This document shows, piece by piece, positions 24,539 through 37,099 of a DNA stretch of 64,000 nt; within the stretch, counting starts at the first letter, position 1, and every line of letters starts with the position of its first letter. Below the pieces are notes generated by a model. The model did no database searches. It was not told the DNA's origin and worked only from the letters and a program-made list of their open reading frames with translations. Made by a program: the position numbers and the translations under genes. Origin of the DNA: Chionis minor (lineage: Eukaryota; Chordata; Aves; Charadriiformes; Chionididae); contig VZSF01009050.1 in NCBI GenBank assembly GCA_013398295.1, forward strand, positions 248,001 through 312,000, read 5' to 3'.

Positions 24539-24627
24539 CTGAAATTAGCTGCGGCCAGCGCGTTGCAGAGGTGAACGCGGTTGCGATTATGAATGCACTT
24601 CTTGTTTGTCTTTTCAGTGCCGAAATC
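24539..24627 (-). other. Exon-like segment bounded by strong splice sites (speculative)
   Basis: Read on the minus strand, the segment is preceded by ATCGCTTCTCCTCGCTGACAG, a good acceptor, and followed by GTAAGTGT, a near-perfect donor, with CAG as its last three bases. The 89 bases are open in two of three frames, one beginning DFGTEKTNKK and the other ISALKRQTRS; the third stops early. I do not recognise either product. No gene is known to me on this strand between ADCK1 and NRXN3, so it could be an exon of an antisense long noncoding RNA, or a chance pairing of sites. The plus strand has its own acceptor-like tract ending CTTTTCAG at 24617. Confidence 0.2.
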
Positions 24628-27385
24628 CTGTCAGCGAGGAGAAGCGATAATAACATGCTATTAAGTTCTTTCTGGATAATGTAATTCAGGAGTCAGGAGG
24701 CAGTTTGGTCATTTATGCCTTTGAAAAGCTCAGAATAATTTTCAGTGTCATTATCTTCCATTTTAAAGAGCCCGTTTCAAACATCAATAGCCCCTCTCCT
24801 CACCGCCTCCCCCTTGCTCTTGTGGTTTTCTCCCTCCTTTTGTTCCTGTTTTCTGTGAGTTTTCAGGGATTTGGGGTTTGTTTCCACTCATTCGCGCACC
24901 CTGAAACATAGCGCATCCAGCCCTTTCTTGCTCCCTTTCTCTTTTTCTAGTGGGTTTGGGAACTCGCCGCTCTTGCATTTCAGCATTTCTAAGTTGTGGT
25001 TGGCGAAACAGCCGCTTGCGAGGCTGGGCAGCGCCACTCGGGCCTCGGCAGCGGCAGGAAGGTGAACATGATGTGGATTTGGGTCTGCAGGGAAGGAGCA
25101 GCGTGTGTGGCCCCGGGGCCAGCCGTCAGGTGAGGAGAGCTGCCTTGAAAGCCCTGCGTGGGGGCACCGCACACGCTGGAGATTTCGGCTGTGTTGCGAT
25201 GCCCTGGGAGCGAGCTGCGACACCCAGGACATGGTGCAGGAGTGGTCCGGGGGAGCCCATGCCACACAACCAGCCACCCCTCTCTGGACCAGCACTCCTT
25301 CCATCTCTCCAGGCACGGCAGCAGTCGATGAGTTATACGCGGAGCTTGATGCATCATTATGTTGTTGCTCATGCTTTTGTTAAGTGTGTGCTTCAGTGTA
25401 AGCGGTTAATGGATATTTTTGCCCTGAAATAGCCCCCAGGATAGGGAGCAGAGAGGCTTCTCAGCAGATGCAACTTCAACACCAGCTTGCACTGCAGGCA
25501 TGAAAACAGACAGATGTCTCCGAGTGAATGCAGCAAAAATTATTATCCAGAACTGGGGCAGGAAAACAATTGGGCTCCTCTCCTGCATGCACAGAGCATG
25601 GCTGAAAAGGAGAATTTTATTCATTAAGTTAATTGGCAACGATCCCTGAAATGTCAGCCTTGGCCTTAAGTTTGTTCCTAGGCTTGGAGAACATCCTAGC
25701 CCTTCTGTTTTTAAAAGAGGAAGGTATGTAGCTCCTTCCAGTTTTTATGGGCCGGCACTGCCAATGTTTCAGCGCAAATAGGAGGGATAATACCCTTCCA
25801 TTTGCTGCCTTCTTCCTTCAGAGGGGGAAATGGGATCTCCCAAGCAGAGTACAGAAAATCCGCAGGGAGCAGGCAAGAGTCACATCCATCATTAAGCCTG
25901 GTTCATATTGTTGGGCAGCTTCTGAAGGAACTGGGGGGCACTCACGCGCCAGCAAAGTCAGCGGTGGAGTCAGGCTATGACCTGGCATGAGCTTATTTGC
26001 GGAGAGGGTGTGGGAAGACTTGCAGAGAGAGCAGGCTCATTGGCCTCCCTCTGCCCAGAGGATGCAAGAGCATTAGCAGCACAGTGCGGCTTCATTACAG
26101 AGCTGGCCCAGCATCGTTAGCATAGAGGATACAGTCTCCTTGGGATGGGTGTAAAGAGGGATGAGGATGCTCTTTCCTCCGTGAGAGATGGAGAGGCCTT
26201 TTAAACACTTTTGGCAGTTCCGGACATTAATGCACAGTTCAGCACTGGCCAACGATGCCAGGAAGGGAATCCACGTGATAGCAGCCGGTGCAACGGATGC
26301 ATCTGCTCCCAGACAGCCGTGCCCTCCGTCTGTGCGGAGGCCACGGGAACAGAGACCGGCCGCTGATCCAGCCGTGACGGGCTGTGCCTGCCTCCATCGC
26401 CTGCTGAAGCCCCGCTCTGTATCCAGCTCCAAGCACCCTTCTGACCACAGAGGCAGATAAACCTGTTTCCTGTGGCCTGGGGTATTTACATAGCTTCTCC
26501 CATGAATGTTTTCTGGTGCTCGGTATTTTAGCTCATGCTCCAATCTCTTCCCACAGTGGGGACACTCAGAGAGTCCTCTCTCCTCTATCCACCCACCTGT
26601 TTTCATTAAATCTAAAGGACTTTGATTGTCCCTGGGATCTCTATGCCTCTCTCTCTCAGCTGAAACAGGAGAAGGATTTGAATAAATGCCTGTCAGTAGG
26701 GAACTGGTAGAGGGTCAGACAGCCCAGTCCCTCCTCGCAGGGCAACTTGATGGGATAAGCTGTCTCCCCTTAAAAAACTGACCAACAAGGGGAACATAAA
26801 GGCAAGAAGGGAAAGAAAATATAGTGAAAAGCAGATAAAACTGGACTTCTTAAATGGCTTGTTATATCAGCCAGATCTCCATTCACTCTGCCAGCAGCCT
26901 GGCCATCTTAGCCCCGCGCCCAGCGAGGAGCCTGCATCTCGCTGTTCAGCCTCTCTTCTTACGTATTTTTCCCACTTGCAACTGGTTTTCTCTGCCTGAT
27001 TCTCCCCCAGTTTCTGCTGCACTGGCAGCCCATGTGCCGTCACCTGGTGGCACAGCTGGCTGGTGCTGTGGGCACGGCAAATGGGGCACAGGGAGGGATT
27101 GACAACTGGCATGGGGCACGCAGCTTCTCTTCAGTCTGTGTTTCAGCCACGAGGCTGATGTTGGCCCATCTCAGCTGCATGAAGCTGGTGGGGCCGTGCC
27201 CAGCTGCCCAGAGCAGACCTCATGGTGCATCCACGTGCTGCGTCATTTCCCTCTTGCTTTGCTTGCTGGACCCTGCCTTGGAAACCCACTTTGCAGTGAA
27301 GTTTCTGTCACTCTTGGTTTGTCTCTCCAAGACATCTCGGCAGGCTGAAGGAGGCCTGGCTGTCGTTTGGCCCATATTGTAAAGA
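24628..27385. other. Intergenic sequence
   Basis: No gene or repeat family recognised. Short AT-rich patches with TTAATGG and TAATTGG cores at about 25,400-25,660 could be regulatory, but I have no direct support. The open frames here, up to 177 codons at 26073-26606 minus, show no domain. Confidence 0.55.
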
Positions 27386-27665
27386 TCATAGAATCATAGA
27401 ATCACTTGGGTTAGAAGAGACCTTCAAGATGATCGAGTCCAACCATAAACCTATGCCAAAACCACCCCTAAGCCATGTCCCTCAGCACTACGTCCACCCG
27501 TCTTTTAAATACCTCCAGGGATGGCGATTCCACCACCTCCCTGGGCAGCCTGTTCCAATGCCTGATAACCCTTTCGGTAAAGAAGCTTTTCCTGATATCC
27601 AATCTAAACCTCCCCTGGCACAACTTGAGGCCATTTCCTCTTGTCCTGTCGCTTGTTACTTGCCA
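27386..27665 (-). mobile_element. CR1 LINE 3' end, relatively young
   Basis: On the plus strand it begins TCATAGAATCATAGAATCAC, the reverse complement of the CR1 terminal octamer repeats, followed by the well-kept CR1 3' blocks: GACCTTCAAGATGATCGAGT, TTAAATACCTCCAGGGATGG, CCTCCCTGGGCAGCCTGTTC and TTTCCTCTTGTCCTGTCGCT. The good match and intact terminus indicate a fairly recent avian insertion, 5'-truncated like most copies. The open frames at 27429-27716 and 27475-27705 are shadows of this element. Confidence 0.93.
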
Positions 27666-29309
27666 ATGTCGTTTGTTGATGGTCCTTTTTGCAGAGGGAT
27701 GTTGAGTGCTTTTTAGATCACTCTGAAGATCAATAGTTTGGTCTTAAATAGTGGTGTAACTCAGACCTCAGCTCAGCCTGGGCAGGTGGCTGGAGGCATT
27801 TTGGCAGGGCTATGTTGAAGGCCAGGTCTGCAGAGGCATAACCGGGCCAGGAGGTGCCATCCCACACTTCATGAGAGGACGGCCTGGGCTCAGTGTGCAG
27901 AAGGGCTGTTAGCAGGGAAAAGGAGATGCCGTGCTAACGACGGCAGGCTGCAGCCCGTCAGCCAGCCTGCAGCAGCACCAGCTCCGGCAGGGAGGTCCAG
28001 CAGCATGGCAAGAACCGAGCCCAAGGCACCCCGTGTGCTCATGGCACGTGGGCTCAGCATGGGCGCGACATTCAGCTTCAGTTCACTTTCTCATTTGCTT
28101 CAGATAATAACACTGTGCAGGGTCCATAAGTCATCTGAAAAACCTACCCGGCTCTTGGGAAGGAGGGTTCCCCCTTCTGATTTAAAGGGAGGTCTCTGCA
28201 GTGTGAGAGCAGGCAAGATGTCTCCCAATGGCTAATTCATTCCTGGGCTCTTCTTCTGGCCACCTCCTGAGATTTGAGGCTGTGGAGCTTCCTGTATGAG
28301 CGTGCACACGTGTGCTCATGTTGATGTGTGCCTGTGCTGGCTGGAACGCTAAACTCCATCCCGTGCCAGTTTTGCTCCTGGTGCGCTGCATTCTCCACGC
28401 TCCACTGGCTGTGCAGCCAGAGAGACCTTCCAGCACGAATGCCAAAGGACTGCGTCAGACCCCTGGGTGGCAGCTGGCCATTTGGTTGATGGATTATCCA
28501 CTCCGAACACGAGACAGTAATCTTCAGAGGAACAGACCCAGAGAAAGTGGCAGAGTTAATCGCTTTGAACATGGACAGTGGTTGGAGAAGGAGATGGTGG
28601 GCAACTCCCAAGAGAGAGCAATGTGGTTTGGAGGGAAGGAAAAGAAAAAGGAAAAATAAAAGCATAGAGCAAAAAGTCAAGGGTTGTTGCTTGGCTGTGG
28701 ACAGAAGGGGACTGGGTGTTTTACAGCAGGACGGGACTCGGCCTCCACCAGCACCCGCATTTTGTTGTTGATTTCTCACGTGTTCAATGCAAAACAGCTG
28801 CCCAGGATCTCTCCGCAGTGGGACAGTGCAGCCTCTGCCCATAAATAAATGCCACATGGTTACAAATGGGAGAAACGGAGAGCAGAAAGTGCTGTTTAAT
28901 CTCTGCCCCCATTGCCTCTATTGGGATGGCAATGAGAAGTGCTGCTCAGGCAGGTATTTTATACCTTACAAACAACAGATTCTGCTGGGGAATATACTTA
29001 GAAGCAGGAGAATTTAACTTAGAAAGGCAGCTCTGCGATACTACAGTATTCACAGAAAGATGTTTTTGAACTCCATACTATGTTACTCCAGGGAAGCCAT
29101 TCTGGGCTTCACACCAAACCAACTACATGTTGAGCAGAGGGTTTTGTCACTTGTCTGTACATCTTCAGCGGGGTCTACAGGTATATTAGCCACTATTACC
29201 AAATCTTAATGAGTTATCTCTAGGCTCCTATCACCCTGCGCAGTATCTCTCTTTCCAAAGAAGTGCTGTGATATGTATGGATTAAAAGTGTTACATTTCT
29301 AAAATTAAA

Positions 29310-29470
29310 CTGGAATCTTGATGGCCAGATTAGACCAATGCTCCATCTAGTCCAGACTGCAACCTCCAAAAGTGGTTCATCCTGGCTGGCCCAGAGAGAG
29401 GTGGAAAAGCCACTCAAATGGGCAATACTTAAGACTTGCATCTGGAGGAGTTTCCTCCTACTCCATGCTT
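29310..29470. repeat. Possible ancient interspersed repeat
   Basis: The stretch containing AGACCAATGCTCCATCTAGT then CCAGACTGCAACCTCC resembles a phrase common to old amniote repeats (close to accaatggtccatctagtccagtatcctgt in reptile genomes). I cannot name the family. It is not related in an obvious way to the CR1 ends elsewhere in this window. Confidence 0.35.
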
Positions 29471-29524
29471 CTGTTTATAGCAGGTCTAACCTTTTAACAA
29501 GAAAGTTTCTGTGTCTTCTGTTAA

Positions 29525-29558
29525 CATATATAAATATATATGTATGTATTTATGTATA
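29525..29558. repeat. AT-rich simple repeat
   Basis: ATATATAAATATATATGTAT followed by GTATTTATGTATA. It is a short degenerate TA/TG microsatellite. Confidence 0.8.
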
Positions 29559-30672
29559 ATGCAACTGTGCCTGTTTTAAATAATTACTGAGTATTTTGAA
29601 ACCTTTATCTTTATAACCAGTGCAGGCCACAGTGGCTAACCAATTGACCATGTCTATCTGGGCCCAGCCATTCCCTGTGACACAACAAGGCAAAGACTGA
29701 GTCACAGTGCTCACCGTGGTGTCCTGTCCAAGCCCTTCTGGTCATATGAGTCACCTGGCTTCATCACATCACCAGATCATCTTGGGCACTTGAGTTATGT
29801 GGGCTGGAGTTGAATCACCAAGACCACATGAGGCATCTAATTTCCCAAGATCAGTTCAGTTGCTCCAGTAAACTGCAGGCAAACTCCAAAGATGGCCTTT
29901 AAAAATACAGTAAAAGTATGCTCCATCTTTAATATTTAATCAGAGCAATTAGTGTTTGGGTTTGTTTTCTTCCACTCAAACTCTTACTGCCTGTGAGCAT
30001 CACACCTGTTGTGTTATAAGGTAAGCTGGGCTTGGTGAACCTCTCCTGTCACCTCCCACATATTGCCTTGGATTTTGGACTCTAGAAAGAAAGGACGGTT
30101 GGGAAGCCAGAGAAGAGACATTGCTGGTCACTATGGAAGAAGGAATAGCTTGATGAGAGGAATTTCTGGCTGCCATGGCTTTTGGGGAAGGAGTCAAGAA
30201 TGAGGGCTGCAAGGGTTTTGACTGAAGAATTTGGAGAAGGCAGAGTGGGTGGCCTTGAGGTGGAGACAAACAGACAGGAGATAAAGGTGGAGGATTATTC
30301 CATGGTATAAAGTCTCAGACTTTATATGTGGAGTGGAAAGAGGCTGGATCCTGTTATTGATCACCACGGCCTGGTGGGCCTGCAGTGCTGGGGGAACATG
30401 TAGGCTGACAAGGGGCAGAGTCTCATGGGAACATCTGTGGTCCCAACCTGAAAGACGACAAGAAAACTGCTGATGGGATTCAGGGAGCAGCCTTTGTAGA
30501 TATACCACAAGCCTGACCCGCAAGGACCCGCCTTGGGATGACAAGATATTCCCAATCCTGGCCTCTCCACCCTCCTGCTGAAGCTGCACATGGGGGAAGC
30601 GTGGCAGTACCTGATCTGCGTTTCTGCCCTGGGAGACGCCAGCCCTGTGCTTGCCATGTAGTATTGACCGCA

Positions 30673-31180
30673 TGCTGTTATGGCTTGAGAAACCCACAAC
30701 TATTTATTGTCATTTAGACAATTATTCTATCACCCAATGACCCCTCCCACCTGGGAAGGGGAATTGGGGGAAAAAGCAAGGAAACCTGAGGGTTTGAAAT
30801 ATAAGCAGATTTAATAGAATAAGACTAGATAATTAACATTAATAACACTAAAGAACCAATATCGATCCCAATACCAGTACAAAATATACAAGGACTATAC
30901 TCAGCCAATTCTATCAGCAGGAAGCCGTGCACTCCCTGCAGGGGACAGCAAATGCTGGACACTGTGAGCTCTTGGGAGGAAGGGAAGGGCTCAGGGGTCT
31001 GGCGCCGGGGCAAGAAGTTCTCAGGATCACAGCCATCAAGGAAGAGAGAACTTTGTAGAAAACTTTCTGATTTATATTGAATGTGATGTTCATGGTATGA
31101 AATAATCCTGTTGACCAGCTTGGGTCAAGTGCCCGGGTCTTGCTCCTCCTCATCCGGGCACCTCACGTGTGTGAAAACAC
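30673..31180. mobile_element. Endogenous-retrovirus LTR remnant (probable solo LTR)
   Basis: The block reads like a common avian ERV long terminal repeat: CTATCACCCAATGACCCCTC and CCACCTGGGAAGGGG, then GGAAACCTGAGGGTTTGAAA, AGCAGATTTAATAGAATAAG, and a downstream part with TTTATATTGAATGTGATGTT, CATGGTATGAAATAATCCTG and CAGCTTGGGTCAAGTGCCCG. I see no gag, pol or env sequence next to it, so it is most likely a solo LTR left by recombination, somewhat decayed. Assignment is from memory of avian LTRs, exact ends were not resolved, and the transcriptional direction was not decided. Confidence 0.55.
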
Positions 31181-34100
31181 CGAGACCTTGAAACTCACAT
31201 ACCATGTCTGGCTATGAAGTAAACATTTTCACAAATTCAGATACTAGAGTCTTCTAAAAATGCAGTTTTCCCAAGCATTAGATGAGAAATTAGTCCTGTG
31301 TCACTCAAACCTGGACACATGCTCTTTTGTAAATACATATTTTACAGTTTTCCTCTGCTAGTGAGATCACCTGACAGTATACATTGCTTGAGGAGGACAA
31401 TTTTTTAATAGATAAATCACAACAGAAAAAGAGCATCCTGTTCCAAGCATTTGTTAAAAAGTCTTAAACCCCCCAACCACAGCGGTCTCCAGGGTGCAAC
31501 ACAACTCAGTGTCTTTGGCTGGCAGCTTTGGTGACATCACTGGTGACTAAAGAGAGGTTTTTCCCAAGCAGCAGAAAGCTTAACCCTTGATTTACAGCAA
31601 GGGCTGATACATTAATACCAGCGGTATTTCTCTTTTGCTGTTGCCAGGGCGCAGTACTGATTGGTGAAGAGTGACTATGCCTCTTCCTGGTGGGCTGAGA
31701 GGACTGGAAACTGTCCTGCCATTAGAGATGGGACAAAATGGGAGGCCAGCCAGCTTCCACTCATAATCATCAGGAGCTCATTAAGGATTCTAATCAGGCA
31801 GAAATATTTTCCCGTTAGCTCATTACAAACTGTAATGAGGTTGCAGCTCTGGGTTGTGGCTGCTTTTTCTCTTGCTGGCAGTAACGAGTGCATCTGCTGA
31901 AGGCTGTGGTAGCTCGTTTGGTGTGACACATGGGTGATGTAGAGAAGGAAGGGGAGAAAGGGGCAGAGTTAGGAGCAGTGAGGTTGCTCCAAGGAGGTGG
32001 GTGTTTTGCCTGGTTACCTGGAGAAAGGCAAGTATTTCTCTGCTTCTCTGTCTGGGAAAAAGCCAAGGGAAGGGTGTTTAGGGAAAGTCTTGCTCCTGGA
32101 GATGGTGGTGGCTTTTGAATGTGTGATAGTGTATCTCTCCTTGGACTTCTTTGCTAAGCCTGGCAATGAGTCATGGAGGGGGGCCTTCACCCTGTCCTGT
32201 TTGTAGCTTGCGGGCCTGGGGTGGTGTGTGATGGCAGCTGAGGACAGGTGGGAGAAGGTTGTGAAAAGCAAAGCAGTGCTGAGGCTTTTGGAGGGCGCCA
32301 TGTTCTGTGGAGATCTCTGCCTGCCTGTTTTCCCCCTCACCCCATGTCAGTGAGGAGAGGTTTGGCTGTGCATGAACGCATCGCTCACATAGGGTCGAAA
32401 CCTTGCTGGCTGTTGGCTCACCAGCACCTCTACTGTGCTCCCTGGATTTTGATGGGATTTAGCCATGTGAGGAGAAGTTTGCAGTAGAAAAGCCTCTGGC
32501 AGACTCAAAACATAAACCATGTTTTATTAAGCAGGAATTGACACTTTTGCTGAGGCTAATACTAGATCTTATTGACTGACCAAAGCTACTGAGCCTCTTG
32601 ACCCTGAGAGGCTGCTCTTAAATATGGAGATCTGTGGCAGGCTGTATTTATTACGAAGATAACCTGTGCTTTTGTTAATCCCTTGCCCCTGTCAGCTACT
32701 CAATAACCTCACAGGTTGCTCTGGATCTGTAAAGCCCTCTATCTGCTGAGACAAACATCCTCCTTTCTTCCCATCGGCGGCAAAGGTTGTCATCAAGGTG
32801 GAAGCAAAGAGCTTTTGTGAAGTGACAGAAATTTGTGGCAAAACTGTTTTGGGAGGGAGACATAGTTCTGTAAATTCACCACCTCGTTTGCTGTCAAGAA
32901 GCTAACTGACAGCTTTTGCTTGTGCAGTCCCTTCAAAGCAGTCTTGACTTTTTCGGGTTCTGTAGAAAACCCATGCTGTGTCCTTCCTTCCTTCTTTCCC
33001 TGGGCTCCTCCGTGCCTGATGCTGTGTGGCCACTGGGGCTGGAGATGCTGCAACAAATGGGGCAGATGTTTCTCTTGGCTGCGAGGACCCCCTAAAAACT
33101 TGAGGAACAAACAATGTCAGAGGGGCAATATCCAAAATGGGAAGGAGTATAAGCAAAGCTAGGACACTGCTATCCAAGAAGAGTTTGTAAATAAAAAGGG
33201 ATTGTTGAAGATAAGCTAGAAAAGCACCCCTGGGCTCTGTGGCCAGCTCTTCCTTCCCGCAGAGTCAGGGAATGAACCCGAGAAGCATCTGCTGGATGCT
33301 GTTACCGTCTAGTGGTGCGTCTCTCTGGGCTGTATAACCCTCCCAGTAGCCTTTGTTGAAGCTGGATAGTTATAGCTGTAGACTGACAGGACTGAAGGCA
33401 CACCCCCTCCCTCTCGCGCTGTTCTTCTGTTTGTCTCCCCAGTTCACAACACGTAAGACAAAATCCACTTAGGAGTTAAAGTAATGCTAGTCTGATTCGG
33501 TATCTAGGTACTGGCTAGCAGAAGCTTTCAAGGAAAAAGACACTTGGAGCCTGCTTGTGTTGGGGCATTAAATTAGATTTACTTTAATTTGGACAGAAGA
33601 ATGTTAAGTACAAAAAATTAAAACACAGAAGTAATTAGCATCTGAGGTTTCAGGAAGCAATTAATTTAGTAATTCCAGAGCGAGCTTGCTAGTTTTAAGG
33701 TTCTTGGGTGTGTTCTTACTTTTTGTGCTTCTGGCAATCTTCCAACTGCTATCTCTATGCTACATTGCTTCACACCTGGATTGACCTGCCTTTACGATGA
33801 CATCCAGTCAAGGTGGTTTTGAAGCAGAAACGCTTCTGTTAAAATGCTGGTGGGAAACCTGAGGCTCTCTTTCTAGTGCTGATAACGCTGAGTTTGTATC
33901 CTTCACTAATGTGGCTGTGTCTTTGTGTTCCCATCTGAGCCCCTTCAGAGTCCCCGGATGTACATGCCCTCTTTGGAGGTCCCCGTTTGCAAACCGGGTG
34001 CATGAGTTGGAGCAGACGCAGAGGAGAGGCGCTAACAGGGTTGGTGTCCAGTCTGAGTCTGGTGAAGGTCCTGAAGACTAGGAACCAAACCAGACTTTCC

Positions 34101-37099
34101 GGTAGCACTCCTGCTTCTTGCCCATATTCTCAGGCTTCATTTCTCTGTGAATGGTGCCATTTCTCCACCCAAGTGTGAGGAGGTAGAGTGCTTGGTGTGG
34201 CGATGATGGAAACCTTGTGTGTGTTACGGGATTCAGCCAGGAAGCTCTCCGGTACTTGTATGAACTCCCCTCTGCCTGATGCGGAGGGTACGCAAGGAGC
34301 CGTGCAGCCAAGCCGTGCTGAGATGGCTGCGCGGTGGAGCTCTTCCAGCAGGCAGCCTGAGCAGGCTGTGGAAAGGAGCGTGATGAGTAATTACGTGCTG
34401 TGTTACAACACAGCTACACAGGGAGGTTTAAATGGCTCTTTCCAGCTATTGCCTGGTTGCTGCTGTCTTAACAGGAGCATCTTGGCATTCAAACTGCCTT
34501 CCCCCCACATACAAACTACAGCGTTTGTAGCAGAGATTTAAGCTTTGAGCTAATTTTGCTGCTATTTTTGCAGTCTTCTGCCTTCACTGTCATCTCTATC
34601 CTTCCTTTCCAAAACTGTCATGCCTGCTATCTGTCCATCCATCCATTGCAGCTCCTTGCATCCTGCTCAGGATGTTGGCATTGGGGCATCAAAAGGCAAG
34701 TGCATTGCTTGGCATGCACAGTTTTTGTAACAGCAGATAGAACAAGAGAAAGCCATAGAAAAGGCATGTTGGCTCGGTTTCATTAATGCACTTGGCTTTA
34801 GGAAAGATAAGAATTCTCTTGAACCAAATGATCTAAATCAGGCTACGGGGATGTTTTGAATGCATGGAGTTCTTCAGGCTTTTAACTTTGGAACAGCTAC
34901 TACTGCAGACTTTTTCTTTGGTGGTCTGGCTTTTTTTTTTTCCCCTCAGTGTGCTTTAGGATGGTCCCCAAAAGGGGCTTGAAGAAAAAACTAGGGCTTC
35001 ACTTTGGACTGTAACCACCTCCCATCAGGATACTCAGTGTGTCCTTTCACCTTTGTATCAGCTGGGAAAAGGGAGGCAAAAATGGGGTAAGATGGTAAGA
35101 TAGCCTGGCTTGGCTTCTACACCGAGATCCTCTTGTTTCCAGAAATATTGTGGTAGCCTTTTCCAGCGTAAGTCACTGACAGCAGGTAGCGTGTGTCCAC
35201 TTAATAACGTGCGAGTGGCTGCCCATCTCAATGTCCTCACCCACCAGCTGACCCACAGAGGCAGCCTTTGCTTTAGATGTATATCCTGTGGTGGGGGTGA
35301 GCAACCTGGAACTGTCCTGCCTGTCTGGGCCTAGGGTCCAGATCAGGAGGGAAAGAGAGGATTAGTATTATAATGGTTAGCATAGAGCCTGGAGTTGGAC
35401 CCTGGGTTGGGAAGATGGAGGCAGAGAAGAACTGGTGTGGTTTTGGACATGGTAAATCCATCTTAACACAGGTCTAAGAAAGTGAAGTTGGGCTGGGATT
35501 TTTTTTCTGGAGGACTAACAGAGAATGTACAGTCTTGGAGAGGGCCAAGATCATGCGGTGTGGAAGTAAACACCTATTTTTGTTACAAAAAGGTTGAACA
35601 GTTCATCCCAGCCTTCTAGTCTCCTGGCAACAGTGAAGAACAGACCATACTGGGACCACTATTTTAATCAACCTAATTGCAGGTCCTTTCTCTCCTCCCC
35701 CAGCAATCAGCCTCCTGGGAGATGGAAAATCCTTTCGAGCACGTCATCTAAAAGGACTTGGAGACTCTCTAGTTTGCCACACTGCAGTTACATATTGCTC
35801 AGATCTGCGCAGTACTCTTTTTTTCATATTTCTTGCCTGGAAACAAGGCGTTACTTTGGTGGGTTTGCATTTTTTTCACAGGTACATCAAAATGAATTTG
35901 TTGCTCTCACGTCACTAAAAAAAAATTTCAGCCGGATATTACCTCAAAATACGAATGCTTTACAGTTCTGACCTGTTTCCTTGGCTACCTCTCTGCCTGC
36001 CCATCATGTTCAGAAGGTCTCTCTACCTCTTACTCCTGCCCATTCTCTAGAAGTGCTTTCTTGCCTATGCATATATGCAAAACAATAAATGTTTTGTGTA
36101 CAAATGTATGATGACAAGAAACGTCTACTCTGATCATGAAAAACATCACCTATTTTCAGCCTTCTTAAAAAAAAGTCTATTATTCTAATACTTTGTCAGG
36201 GTAGTTAGTTTGATCTTCACCTTCTCAAACTCCTGGACTTTTGCAGCCACCTGGGCTGCCCTTCCGGCATGGGCGATGAGAGAAATCAGCCCTAGTGCTA
36301 AGTGGTGAAACGTTGCACAGAGGGAAATTCTGGCAGCTGGGAAGATAACATGACCAAGCTCAGATGTATGTGGCTACACTGACAAACTGGTGCAAGGGCT
36401 GGTGTGAAGGTGCTTCAGTTCGGTATAATATAATTGCTGTGCTTAGTGCAAAGGAACCAGGGCATCTCTTTCCCCCTTGTGCTGTTTTACCATCTCTATC
36501 TACTGGCCCAAAAAGACAAAAATCACACTGTTTTGTACTTTTCTCCTTGAAACTGTATACACGGTATTGGGTGAACAAAACCCAGTGCTCTGCCTTGCTG
36601 TCCTGTGACAGTGATATAACACTGGTCCCGGTGTCAGCTGGCAGGATGCATCAGAGGCTTCCTCTTCTTCAGAGCACCTGAAAACAGTTAGGAAGCCATT
36701 TCTGCCCTTTTTTTTCTGGTTACACTTTTTTCCCCCGCTTCGTTCAAAGGCTGGAGCTCAAATCTGTCTCTACCAGACAGGCGACCCGAACTGCACGCTT
36801 ACCTCTAGCAACGGCTCTTCCCCGGTCACTGCTGGAAAGTTGCTGCTCCCAGGCACCAAAGGAGGCTTGTGTTTGCACAGCTGACACCTCAGCACCCCTC
36901 GCCCAGGGGAAACCTGCCCAAGAAACAGGTAGGACTCAGCACTGAGAAGAGCAGTTACTGGAGGTCCATGGTGCCACATGCCCACATGGGCATCCCGCCG
37001 TGCCAGCAGGGCTGGGAGCGCTGGGTGCCTGGGGAAGCTCTCCTGCCCCCCTGCAGGTGTGCTCTGAAGCACTGAACTGTATCTTGAGCTCTTGAAGTC
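31181..37099. other. Intergenic sequence
   Basis: No gene or clear repeat family recognised over about 5.9 kb. Two AT-rich patches with TAAT cores stand out, at 31760-31840 (with an inverted repeat, see separate entry) and 33560-33700. Open frames of up to 125 codons have no recognisable domain. A 25-base segment at 35143-35167 is flanked by acceptor- and donor-like sequence on the plus strand (see findings). Confidence 0.55.
31819..31839. promoter_or_regulatory. Inverted pair of homeodomain-type cores (unverified)
   Basis: CTCATTAC at 31819-31826 and GTAATGAG at 31832-31839 are perfect inverted copies separated by five bases. Each carries an ATTA/TAAT core. Additional cores (CATAATCATC, CTCATTAAGG, TCTAATCAGG) lie within the preceding 60 bases. 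The arrangement suits paired homeodomain binding, but function is inference. Confidence 0.25.

Larger units (their letters stand above)
27666..30672. other. Intergenic sequence
   Basis: No gene recognised. The 206-codon minus-strand frame at 28237-28857 has no domain and is probably chance. A repeat-like block lies at 29310-29470 and a short TA/TG-rich simple repeat at 29525-29558. Confidence 0.55.

Noticed and set aside
27041..27051. CACCTGGTGGC, one mismatch from a CTCF core on the minus strand
   Set aside because: Matches of this quality occur by chance several times in 64 kb (for example AGCAGGGGGCAG near 15806), and no context supports it.
28237..28857. Minus-strand frame of 206 codons with a hydrophobic stretch
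   Set aside because: No family resemblance, competing frames on the other strand, and no splice or polyadenylation context.
33940..34080. Stretch with GTTGGAGCAGACGCAGAGGA, slightly like a CR1 internal block
   Set aside because: The similarity is too short and nothing before or after it continues the CR1 order.
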